64,000 nt of DNA from DTWD01 sp963662965 (GTDB taxonomy: Bacteria > Acidobacteriota > Vicinamibacteria > Vicinamibacterales > UBA8438). Positions 1 to 7,579 of this stretch are shown one piece after another. Numbering within the stretch: position 1 is the first letter of the stretch; each line of letters begins with the position of its first letter. The stretch is taken from assembly GCA_963662965.1 (NCBI GenBank), contig OY759970.1:3224001-3288000 (forward strand). The letters run 5' to 3'. A model generated the notes under the pieces. It did no database searches. It was given only the letters and a program-made list of their open reading frames with translations, and had not been told where the DNA came from. The position numbers and the translations under genes are program-made.

Positions 1-359
1 TCGTTCTTGAGGATCTTGTGGCGGAGGCGGGCGCCGAAGGCATCGAGCCGCATGCGGATGGCGCCCATCTCGACGGGACGTCCGGCGTACTCCTGCACGA
101 GCAGGACGTGACGAAAGTACGAGCCCCGGCTGGAGAAGGTCGACAACGGACGCAACACGACCCGACCGCCAAAGTGGCGCTCGAGCGTCAGCGTCATGTC
201 GTTGTCGTGTACGAGGAGCGACCGGTACGGCATCGGGATGTCCCGCGGCTGCACGACCTCGACGCTTGGCAGCTCGACACCGGCCCGGCGATAGACGAGG
301 TCGAGCGGGTACAGCACGTTGGCGGCGTGGCTCCGCGTCGGACGGACGGTCTTGGCCAT
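1..359 (-). CDS. Chorismate-lyase-like protein, 3' end cut by window edge
   Basis: Reading the minus strand from ATG at 359 gives an open frame to base 1 with no stop, so only the first ~119 residues are present. The segment VPYRSLL-type core 'PMPYRSLLVHDNDMTLTLE' (residues ~46-64) followed by a variable strand and 'EYAGRPVEMGAIRM' resembles the chorismate pyruvate-lyase (UbiC-like) fold family, in which the LLVH-x-D-M-T-x-TLE stretch is typical. That family releases 4-hydroxybenzoate from chorismate. The gene lies 20 bp after the HemW-like gene on the same strand, so it is probably the tail of the long operon. Family assignment is by remembered motif only, and the C-terminal half with other active-site residues is outside the window. 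Confidence 0.55.
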   Translation of the reverse strand, partial: MAKTVRPTRSHAANVLYPLDLVYRRAGVELPSVEVVQPRDIPMPYRSLLVHDNDMTLTLERHFGGRVVLRPLSTFSSRGSYFRHVLLVQEYAGRPVEMGAIRMRLDAFGARLRHKILKN

Positions 360-379
360 GCGGGTAGGTCGGAGGGCGC

Positions 380-1717
380 CTACGTGTAGCGGATATCGGT
401 GTGCGCCGGAAGAAAGAAACGCGGGAGCAGACTGTCGACCCGGAGTAGTCCTTGGCGCGACAGACGCACGGTCTCTTGCGAACACTCGGTGAGATAACCG
501 TCGTCGTCGAGCGAGGCGAACGGTCCGGCGAAGTGCGACCGCACGTCGATGTGATATTTGTCCTGAAAGTACGCCGGTCGGATCGATCCGAGCTTGAGCT
601 GCAGGACGAGCTCGCGAATCAGCCGCTCTTCATCGGTCGGCCGATACGCGCGGTTCAGTGGAATGCGCCCGGCCTCGACCGACGCCGCATAGGCGCCCCA
701 CGAATCGAGATTCTGCATATGCACGCCGTTGATATGGCCAAACGACGCCACGCCGAGGCCCGCCAGGTCGGCCCCCTGCCAAAGACGATCGCGATAGATA
801 AAGGTGGTCCGCGTCGGGTCTTTCACGGCGGTGTAGGCGCTGCCGACGCGGTAGCCGGCGCGCTCCAACGTGGCGAACGCCTCGTCCACCCACCGGCGTT
901 TAGTGGCCCAGGGGGCGACCGTTTGATCGAACTGGCCCGTCCCGTGCAGGAGGTCACCGCTGATGGTCGTATTGAACGGCAGCTCCATCTGGTAGATGGT
1001 CACGCTATCGGGCTCGAGCGCGACCGTCTGCTGCACCGCGTTCTGCCACTTCTCCTCGCTCTCGCCCAGCATGCCGGCGATGAGGTCGATGTTGATCTGC
1101 GGGAAGCCGATGGACCGGGCGTACTCGTATGCCCGGAAGATCTCGGCGGACCGATGGGCGCGGCCATTCAGCTCGAGCACCTGGTCGTCGAAGTGCTCGA
1201 CTCCGAGACTCAGACGCGTGACGCCCATCTCGCGAATCGCCCGGAGCTTCGGCTCGGTGAGCGTGCCTGGCTCGCACTCGAAGGTGATCTCGCTGGCGGT
1301 CGACCACGACCGGACCGCCGAGAGGCGGTCGACGAGACCGTGGAGCTGCCGCACCGACAGGAACGACGGCGTGCCACCCCCGAAGTAGATGAAGTCGAGC
1401 GGACGACCGGCGATCGCCGGCTCGTCTCCGTACAGCTCCCACTCGCGCGCCAGCGTGTCGAGATAGGCCTGCACTTCGCTCGCGTTCTTGTCGGTGTAGA
1501 CGCGAAAATAGCAGAAGTGGCACCGCTTTCGGCAAAAGGGAATGTGGAGGTACAGGCCGAGTGGAATGTCCGCCGCCGGCGTGCCGAGCGCCGGCCGGGC
1601 GGTCGCGTCGACGGCATCCGACGTCCAGACGGAGAACGGTGGATAGTTCGCGACGAAGTAGCTGCCAACCTCGGTGTCGATCGTGTCAGTACCCGTTGCC
1701 TGCACACTGTCGCTCAT
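380..1717 (-). CDS. HemW/HemN-like radical SAM protein
   Basis: A 445-residue protein with the radical SAM cluster motif C-x3-C-x2-C at C62, C66, C69 in the context 'HIPFCRKRCHFCYF', which is the signature of the coproporphyrinogen III oxidase-like/HemW group. The glycine-rich SAM motif 'FIYFGGGTPSFL' follows. HemW proteins are mostly heme chaperones, and a true HemN oxidase role cannot be claimed. A longer frame opens at GTG 1762, but that start sits inside a repeat tract and the added 15 residues look non-native; ATG 1717 gives an N-terminus (MSDSV...) followed by the conserved-looking 'TEVGSYFVANYPPFS'. It follows the propeller gene after a ~107 bp gap holding short repeats, so its link to the upstream operon is slightly looser than the other junctions. 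Confidence 0.85.
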   Translation of the reverse strand: MSDSVQATGTDTIDTEVGSYFVANYPPFSVWTSDAVDATARPALGTPAADIPLGLYLHIPFCRKRCHFCYFRVYTDKNASEVQAYLDTLAREWELYGDEPAIAGRPLDFIYFGGGTPSFLSVRQLHGLVDRLSAVRSWSTASEITFECEPGTLTEPKLRAIREMGVTRLSLGVEHFDDQVLELNGRAHRSAEIFRAYEYARSIGFPQINIDLIAGMLGESEEKWQNAVQQTVALEPDSVTIYQMELPFNTTISGDLLHGTGQFDQTVAPWATKRRWVDEAFATLERAGYRVGSAYTAVKDPTRTTFIYRDRLWQGADLAGLGVASFGHINGVHMQNLDSWGAYAASVEAGRIPLNRAYRPTDEERLIRELVLQLKLGSIRPAYFQDKYHIDVRSHFAGPFASLDDDGYLTECSQETVRLSRQGLLRVDSLLPRFFLPAHTDIRYT

Positions 1718-1754
1718 TACGCTCACTATAGTCCGAACCACGACCCGGGCCCCA

Positions 1755-1812
1755 CGGCTCACGGCTCCGGGCTCATGGCGCGCCTACAGCCTGCAGCCTA
1801 GAGCCCGAAGCC
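1755..1812. repeat. Short degenerate tandem 'word' repeats
   Basis: Two adjoining tracts repeat short words: cggctcacggctccgggctc (1755-1774) and cagcctgcagcctagagccc (about 1787-1806, continuing to 1812). The period is about 7-9 bp and imperfect. Similar tracts occur at 14644-14739, 30030-30050, 50129-50153, 54327-54354 and 57487-57516, nearly always between genes. No function is evident. Confidence 0.6.
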
Positions 1813-1824
1813 AGCGGTTCGGCG

Positions 1825-2982
1825 CTAGCCGAAACAGTAGAGCACGCCGTCCTGCGAGCCGATAACGACCTTGCCATCGGCGATGGCCGGAGAGGCGGAT
1901 AGCGGCGCCCCGGTGTCGAACTCCCACAGCTTCTCGCCGGTGTCGAGGTCGAGGATGTAGAATCGCCCGTCGCCCGACCCGATGTAGACGCGACCATCAG
2001 CGGCGGCCGGAGACGAGTCGACCCGCGCCCGGGTCATGAACGTCCAGAGACCCTCGCCGGTCTGCTCGTCGATCGCGTGAACCATCCGGTCACGCCCCCC
2101 GATGACCACCTTCCCGTCGACCGTGAGCGCTGACGAATAGAACGGAAAGTGCCGCCGGGGGTGCTCGTACCGCCACAGCACATCGTGCGTGGCCAGGTCG
2201 AGCGCGACGACTTCGTTGTCGAACGTCCCGAAGTAGGCGCGTCCGTCGCTGATGACCGGCGACGCGGCGGTATAGGCGCCAGCCGACAGACTGACGACCT
2301 CGGTGCCATCCGAGATCCGGACGCCATGAAAGGCCTCGTCGCAGCCGCCAAAGTACGCGATGCCGTCGAAGACGGCTGGAGTGGCGTGCACGTAGTTCTG
2401 CGTCTCGAGCTGCCACTGCAGCTCACCGGTACTGGCGGTGAGTCCGTAGAGGAAGCCGTCGTACGACCCGATCAACACCTGGCCCCCGGTGAGGACGGGC
2501 GACGACTTGATCTCGCCTTGCGTGGCGTAGGTCCAGGCCGCCTCGCCGGTGTCGACATCGACGGCGTGGAGCACGCCGGCGAGGTCGCCGACAAACACCA
2601 GGCCTGCTCCGACCGCGGGTGACGACTCGCCGATGCCCATCTGGTCGCTCGCTTGATAGCGCCATCTGACGTCACCGGTGTCGAGGTCGAGCGCGACCAG
2701 CTCGCCGGCATATGTCCCGACGAAGACCGTGCCGTCGGCGATCGCGGCGGAAGAGTCAATCGATTCGCCCGCCTCGAACGACCACAGAAGCTCTGGCATG
2801 TCTGGCAGCGTTGCCGAAGAGATGCCGCTGAGGCTCGCGGTGCCGCGGAACTGGTTCCACGCGTCAGATGGCGCCGCCGTTTGACTTGCCGCGTTCCGCG
2901 TGGGGCCGCCGAGGCCGACCACCAGACCGAGGGTGACGGCTGCGGTCGCGGCCCGACACGACGGTTGACTCAAAAGGCGCAT
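1825..2982 (-). CDS. Secreted PQQ-like beta-propeller protein
   Basis: A 385-residue protein with an N-terminal signal peptide (hydrophobic stretch about residues 12-30) and about seven blades of the PQQ/BamB-like type, each ending in a TG-E/D-x-x-W motif: TGDVRWRY, TGEAAWTY, TGELQWQL, TGEGLWTF, TGEKLWEF. No catalytic PQQ-binding or calcium site of quinoprotein dehydrogenases is apparent, so a scaffolding role in the periplasm or at the outer membrane is more likely than an enzyme. The start overlaps the alcohol dehydrogenase stop by 13 bp, which places it in the same operon and makes it the only clearly exported product there. Confidence 0.85.
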   Translation of the reverse strand: MRLLSQPSCRAATAAVTLGLVVGLGGPTRNAASQTAAPSDAWNQFRGTASLSGISSATLPDMPELLWSFEAGESIDSSAAIADGTVFVGTYAGELVALDLDTGDVRWRYQASDQMGIGESSPAVGAGLVFVGDLAGVLHAVDVDTGEAAWTYATQGEIKSSPVLTGGQVLIGSYDGFLYGLTASTGELQWQLETQNYVHATPAVFDGIAYFGGCDEAFHGVRISDGTEVVSLSAGAYTAASPVISDGRAYFGTFDNEVVALDLATHDVLWRYEHPRRHFPFYSSALTVDGKVVIGGRDRMVHAIDEQTGEGLWTFMTRARVDSSPAAADGRVYIGSGDGRFYILDLDTGEKLWEFDTGAPLSASPAIADGKVVIGSQDGVLYCFG

Positions 2983-4112
2983 TCGTATACCTCCAAAGCT
3001 TCGCGTGCACTAAACGGCCTCGGGTTGAACGTCCCGGTCCATTGCCGGCCGGCTGCCTCCGCGAGGCGAGCGAGGTCGTCAGCCACCACGCCCGCCGCTC
3101 GGAGGTCGACCGGGAAGCCGCCGGCCCTGCTGATTTCGACGAGTCGCGCGGCGAGTTGGTCCCCGGCTGGGTCCGATCCTGCGTCGGCCGCGTCACTCTC
3201 GACCAGGTCGCCATAGAGGTTGCCGTTGGCCCGCGTGTTCCAGCGCACAACGTGTGGTAACAGGATGGCGAGCGCGACGCCGTGCGTCAACCGATACTGC
3301 GCCGTCAGGGGGTTCGCACACGCATGCGCGGCGCCCAGCATCGACTGCTCGATGGCGACGCCGGCGTAGAACGCGCCGAGATGCATCGCCCCGCGGGCGT
3401 CGAGGTCGTTGGGGTGATCGAGGACGCGCTCATAGTTCGCGTTCAGGAGACGAAAGGCCTCGCGCGAGAAGAGAGCCGAGATGTCGGTACGACGTGTCGT
3501 CACGGCGGTCTCGACGGCGTGCGCAATGGCGTCGAAGCCAGCGGCGGCGGTCACGGCGCTCGGCTGGGAGAACGTGAGCTCGGGGTCGAGGATGGCCGCG
3601 GCGAACGCCAGCTTCGGGTCGCCGCACGCCATCTTGACGTGTGTGGTGGCATCGGCGATCACCGTGTAGCTCTGTGCTTCGGATCCGGTGCCGGCCGTCG
3701 TCGGAATGGCGATCATCGGAAGCAGTGGCTTGCAGGCATGGCCATACCCCCGATACTGATCGATCCGACCGCCGTTGGTCAGCAGAAGGTTGATGCCTTT
3801 GGCACAGTCGAGCGAGCTCCCCCCGCCCAGACCGATGATCGAGTCGCGATCGAGAGGCGCCGCGAACGCGACACCCCGGTCGACCATCGCCGAGTCAGGG
3901 TTGACCGCGAATTGGTCGAACAGCTCGACGTCGAGACCGGCGTCGTGTAGCAGCCGGAGTGCGCCATCGACATGGCCCGCGTCACGTATCCCGGGATCCG
4001 CGACCAGCAGTGGTCGGGTCATGCCAAGGTCGCGCGCGAGACGGCCGACGCGATCCACCGTCCCCGGCCCGAACACGAGACGCGTCGGCAGACGGAATTC
4101 GAACGGGTTCAT
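2970..4112 (-). CDS. Iron-containing (group III) alcohol dehydrogenase
   Basis: A 380-residue member of the Fe-ADH family, cytoplasmic, expected to interconvert alcohols and aldehydes with NAD(P)H. The nucleotide-binding stretch 'GLGGGSSLDCAKG' (residues 94-106) is present, as are the four usual metal ligands: D194 and H198 in 'GFDAIAHAVET', H262 in 'GAAHACANP' and H276 in 'RLTHGVAL'. A longer frame is open upstream to 4292, but ATG 4112 overlaps the cysteine desulfurase stop as ATGA (4109-4112) and begins with the usual MNPFEF-type N-terminus, so it is the real start. In this operon it may handle an isoprenol or an isoprenal; substrate is unknown. Confidence 0.93.
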   Translation of the reverse strand: MNPFEFRLPTRLVFGPGTVDRVGRLARDLGMTRPLLVADPGIRDAGHVDGALRLLHDAGLDVELFDQFAVNPDSAMVDRGVAFAAPLDRDSIIGLGGGSSLDCAKGINLLLTNGGRIDQYRGYGHACKPLLPMIAIPTTAGTGSEAQSYTVIADATTHVKMACGDPKLAFAAAILDPELTFSQPSAVTAAAGFDAIAHAVETAVTTRRTDISALFSREAFRLLNANYERVLDHPNDLDARGAMHLGAFYAGVAIEQSMLGAAHACANPLTAQYRLTHGVALAILLPHVVRWNTRANGNLYGDLVESDAADAGSDPAGDQLAARLVEISRAGGFPVDLRAAGVVADDLARLAEAAGRQWTGTFNPRPFSAREALEVYECAF

Positions 4113-5245
4113 GACATTGACACCTCGTCTCGCAGGGCCGTGACCGACTCCACCACTCGGGCGGCTGCCGTCGTGATTTCCTCGGCGGTATTGAACCGCC
4201 CGAGCGAGAAACGCACGCTCCCCTTGATCCGTTCCTCGGGGCAGCCGATGGCGCCAAGCACGTAGCTGGGTTGGAGCTGGGCGCTGGTGCAAGCGGAACT
4301 GGAGGATACCGCAATTTCCGGCATCCGCTTCATCAACGTCTCGCCGTCTACCCCGCGGAAGCTCAGGTTCGTCGTGTTGGCCAATCGTCGGGTCCGATGG
4401 CCGTTGATGTCGACCCCCTCGACACGAGAGCAGATCGCGTGCTCCAGCTGGTCGCGCAGCACCCGCACCCGGTCGTCCGGCGGCAATGTCGCGGCGACAC
4501 CCATGCCGACGATGCCCGGCACGTTGAGCGTTCCCGACCGGAGGCCCCGCTCATGTCCGCCTCCGTACAGCAAGGCCTCGCAGCGAACGCGGGGATCTCG
4601 GCGGCGGACATACAGCACGCCGATCCCCTTTGGCCCGTGGATCTTGTGAGCACTCGCGCTCAAGAGGTCGATCCTCATCGTGTTCACGTCGATCGGTTCT
4701 TTCCCGAACGACTGCGTGGCGTCGGTATGGAACAGCACTCCTCGCGCCTTGCAGAGCGCGCCGATATCCGCGATCGGGTGGAGCACGCCGATCTCGTTGT
4801 TGGCATGCATGATGGAGACCATCAGCGTCCGTTCAGTGATCGCCTTCGCGAGCCGCTCCAGGTCGAGACAGCCGTCCGAGTCGACGCCGACATAGGTGAC
4901 GTCGAACCCGCGCGTCTCGAGTACTTCACATGGATCGAGGACAGCGCGATGTTCCGTGGCGACCGTGACAATATGCTTCTTCCGGTAGGCGGGCGACCGG
5001 GCGACGCCTTGCAGCGCGAGGTTGTCTGACTCCGTCGCGCCGCTCGTCCAGATGATCTCGCGGGGATCCGCCCCGATCACGGACGCCACCTGTTCGCGCG
5101 CCGTCTCGACGACCTTCGCGGCATCGCACCCGAGCGCATGATGGCGGCTCGCCGGATTCCCAAAATTCTTCGTGAAAAACGGCGTCATCGCTTCGAGGAC
5201 CCGCGGGTCGATAGGCGTCGTCGCGTTGTGATCGAGATAAATCAT
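4109..5245 (-). CDS. Cysteine desulfurase (NifS/IscS class)
   Basis: A 378-residue PLP enzyme that takes sulfur from cysteine as an enzyme persulfide. The N-terminus 'IYLDHNATTPIDPRV' is diagnostic. The PLP lysine is K201 in 'SASAHKIHGPKG', and the persulfide cysteine is C319 in the IscS-type loop 'SSSSACTSAQ'. It is coupled by ATGA overlaps both to the cyclase gene upstream (5242-5245) and the Fe-ADH downstream (4109-4112). No scaffold gene (iscU, sufBC) or tRNA-thiolation gene is nearby, so this copy may be dedicated to the many Fe-S proteins of the operon, or may supply sulfur to a product or carrier. Family is certain, role is inference. Confidence 0.95.
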   Translation of the reverse strand: MIYLDHNATTPIDPRVLEAMTPFFTKNFGNPASRHHALGCDAAKVVETAREQVASVIGADPREIIWTSGATESDNLALQGVARSPAYRKKHIVTVATEHRAVLDPCEVLETRGFDVTYVGVDSDGCLDLERLAKAITERTLMVSIMHANNEIGVLHPIADIGALCKARGVLFHTDATQSFGKEPIDVNTMRIDLLSASAHKIHGPKGIGVLYVRRRDPRVRCEALLYGGGHERGLRSGTLNVPGIVGMGVAATLPPDDRVRVLRDQLEHAICSRVEGVDINGHRTRRLANTTNLSFRGVDGETLMKRMPEIAVSSSSACTSAQLQPSYVLGAIGCPEERIKGSVRFSLGRFNTAEEITTAAARVVESVTALRDEVSMS

Positions 5246-6828
5246 TTCAAAGCCGAGGCCGCGAAGATCAGCGGGTACAGTTTTTCCGAGTACCAGAGTG
5301 TCTCGAAATACAGACCGATCGGTGACGGTTCAAAATCAGCTCGCCCCGCGAGCCAGCGCGCGCCCCGTTCGTCATCGAGCGCGGTGACCGCAAGCGCGGT
5401 GTCTTCGATCGTACCGAAGCTGCCGTCCGTCCGCTGGATGGAGTACAAGAACTGCTTCCCCCGCTGCCGAGCGTCCGCCGGGAGCAGGTTACCGCACCGG
5501 AGCACCTGCGCCGTCCCGTACACCGGGTTGGTCTGGTCTGCGCTCCACGGATTTCCGAACCAGAGCGGAATCCAAGCGCCATCTGGTTGCTGCGATTGCA
5601 GGAGATAGCGCACCCCGCGGTCCATCGCGGCGTCAATGCGCGGATCGAGAGACCGCCAGGCCTGCCAGGCTCTCAACGCGTGGGCGGTGAGGTCCGGGCT
5701 GCTCCGATCAAAGGGCAGCTTGCCCCAGCCACGGCAGAACGTCGGGATGCCACCGTCCGCGTTCTGTAGATCGATCAGCCACCTGACGCCTGCGGTCGCG
5801 GCGTTCCGAATCTCCGGATCATCACCGAGAACGGACAGCGCCAGAAGCGCGCCGGAGGTGTCGTCGCCGTCAGGAACGCCGCCCGTGCGATCGGTCCAGG
5901 CCCAGCCGCCTGGTGCCGACTTGGTGTAGGGATGCACGACCGTGTACTGCTGATCCAGGAGCCAGTGCTTGAGGTAGTCCCGTTCCTCCAGAGAGAACGC
6001 GTCGGCCCCGAGCGCATTGATCGCCAGCGTGGTGACCCAGGTCGACAGATTCGTATCGATCGGCCAGCTTCCGTCGTCACGAACGGATGTGGTCAGAAAT
6101 TCGACCCCCTTTCGGGTCACGGGATGATGAGCAAGACCGCTGCCGGCGAGGCTCATCGTGACGAAGCTCGTCAGTGGCGTCGCTTCGAGAAACCCACCCG
6201 ACGCGGGTTGAACAGATTCGAGGAGACGCAGTGTCGTCTGCTCGGTCACGTCGCGCAGGCGACGGCGGAACGGGTTGCCGGTCGGATGGTGACGATGCTG
6301 TGCGATCCCGATCGCGATCAGCGCCGGGAGCGCGTAGCTGACGACCGGTAGCCCCACTAAACTGAACCACGCCTGGGGCAGCGCCGCGAGCTCGAACGGA
6401 AGTGCGCGGATGTGATCCCATCCGCACCTGCCGGCCAGCGCGCAGTGGGTGAGAATTGGTACCGAGAACGTCCGGTCTTCCCCATACACGTGACTGATGG
6501 CGGTCGCCATCGACTCCGCCGTCAGCTCCCCGACTCGCTCCTCGAGCCAGTCCTCGGCGCGGTACGCGGCCGACGCACCGTGCATGGATAGTGTGGCCCA
6601 GGCGAGCGTCGTGGTGCTGATGTTGCTCGGACAGCCGTCGGCATCGCCGAACCCGCCGTCGTCATTCTGATGGTCGTCGAGCCAGCGGATGCCGTCGCGC
6701 ACGATCCCATCGTGCTCCCGAACGATCGTCAACGCGCAGACGGCCGTCGCCGTCGACAGCGCGCTCGACGAGAGCTCGCCTTCCCAGTGGCCGGCGTGCG
6801 TACGCTCGGCGAGCAGCCGCTCACGCAA
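5242..6828 (-). CDS. Squalene-hopene-cyclase-like class II terpene cyclase
   Basis: About 528 residues built from alpha-alpha barrel repeats of the prenyltransferase/squalene-cyclase superfamily. The class II catalytic motif DxDDT is intact as 'PDGDDTSGALLAL' (about residue 320 from this start), at the same relative place as the general-acid aspartates of squalene-hopene cyclase. QW-like repeats are visible: 'DDGGFGDA', 'DDGSWPID', 'QNADGGIP', 'QQPDGAWI', 'RTDGSFG'. The C-terminus 'IGLYFETLWYSEKLYPL' parallels the end of bacterial SHC. It is ~100 residues shorter than SHC. The frame opens at ATG 6888, but that start overlaps the previous gene by 68 bp; TTG 6828 gives an 8-bp overlap and the expected 'RERLLAERTHAGHWEGELS' start. 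Substrate is unknown; no squalene synthase genes are visible here. Confidence 0.85.
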   Translation of the reverse strand: MRERLLAERTHAGHWEGELSSSALSTATAVCALTIVREHDGIVRDGIRWLDDHQNDDGGFGDADGCPSNISTTTLAWATLSMHGASAAYRAEDWLEERVGELTAESMATAISHVYGEDRTFSVPILTHCALAGRCGWDHIRALPFELAALPQAWFSLVGLPVVSYALPALIAIGIAQHRHHPTGNPFRRRLRDVTEQTTLRLLESVQPASGGFLEATPLTSFVTMSLAGSGLAHHPVTRKGVEFLTTSVRDDGSWPIDTNLSTWVTTLAINALGADAFSLEERDYLKHWLLDQQYTVVHPYTKSAPGGWAWTDRTGGVPDGDDTSGALLALSVLGDDPEIRNAATAGVRWLIDLQNADGGIPTFCRGWGKLPFDRSSPDLTAHALRAWQAWRSLDPRIDAAMDRGVRYLLQSQQPDGAWIPLWFGNPWSADQTNPVYGTAQVLRCGNLLPADARQRGKQFLYSIQRTDGSFGTIEDTALAVTALDDERGARWLAGRADFEPSPIGLYFETLWYSEKLYPLIFAASALK

Positions 6829-7579
6829 GGCTGAGATGCCCCATGGCCAGGAGTGCGTAGTAGGTGTACTCGCAGTCGGGCTCATCATCGGCCCAACTTC
6901 CGCAGAACGCCCTCCCGGTCCAGAGCGTGTCGAGAAAGTCGAGCGTGTTCTCCTTCAGATTCGCAAACGAGACATGCTGTCCCGAGAGTGCGTGCAACGC
7001 CGTCGCCGTCGACAGGAGGTCCGGCATCGGCGCGTCCTTCGTCGCACAAAATCCGCCCGCTGGATGCGCCCGCGCGAGGAGCCAGCTGACGGCGTCGTCG
7101 GGGACCGGCGACTGCATCTGACGCAGGAGTGTCACGGCGGCGGCGGTCGTCGGCGTCGTGTCGGCCAGCGAGTCATTGCGCAGCACGAACGGCTCTGGCT
7201 CACATCCCAGATCCTGCAGCGCACCCCAGGCGAGAAAGCTGTGATACACGCTGCGGCGGTCCCAGCGCGCCGAGATCAGGCTCGCCAGATCCGGTCCCGA
7301 TTGCTTCAGCGCCGCCCAGCACCGAGCGAGGCAGCACAGATGCACGAGGTCCAGGTCCGCTCCGTCCCCGAAGCTTTCGAGAAACCGTTGGGCCCCGGGG
7401 GGGGGCTCGTGCTGCAGTGCGGTGAGTCCCTCCAAGGCGAAGACGGTGTAATACAGGTCGCTCTGGCCGGCGCGATCCGTCGCCCCGCCGTCGTCGGTGA
7501 ACTGGGAGAGGAGATAAGCGGCGACTGGACTAGCGGCTTCCCGCAGGAGACTGGGTGCCAGGCGCGCGACTTGCAGCAT
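6821..7579 (-). CDS. Single-barrel prenyltransferase/squalene-oxidase repeat protein
   Basis: A 252-residue protein with repeats of the protein-prenyltransferase beta/squalene-cyclase type, for example 'YYTVFALEGLTAL', 'HPAGGFCATKDAPMPDLLST' and 'YTYYALLAMGHLSLA'. It is about half the size of a two-domain cyclase and has no DxDD motif, so it may be a partner or substrate-binding subunit of the adjoining cyclase. ATG 7579 has a GAGG ribosome site 7 bp upstream and is preferred over GTG 7597. The start overlaps the polyprenyl synthase end by 50 bp, and the end overlaps the cyclase start. I cannot assign a reaction. Confidence 0.75.
   Translation of the reverse strand: MLQVARLAPSLLREAASPVAAYLLSQFTDDGGATDRAGQSDLYYTVFALEGLTALQHEPPPGAQRFLESFGDGADLDLVHLCCLARCWAALKQSGPDLASLISARWDRRSVYHSFLAWGALQDLGCEPEPFVLRNDSLADTTPTTAAAVTLLRQMQSPVPDDAVSWLLARAHPAGGFCATKDAPMPDLLSTATALHALSGQHVSFANLKENTLDFLDTLWTGRAFCGSWADDEPDCEYTYYALLAMGHLSLA

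Noticed and set aside
452..1801. Long open frame antisense to the HemW-like gene
   Set aside because: High-GC shadow: low-complexity Arg/Ala composition, and the opposite frame has clear family motifs. The same applies to the long frames antisense to or out of frame with the MATE, ANKH-like and propeller genes.
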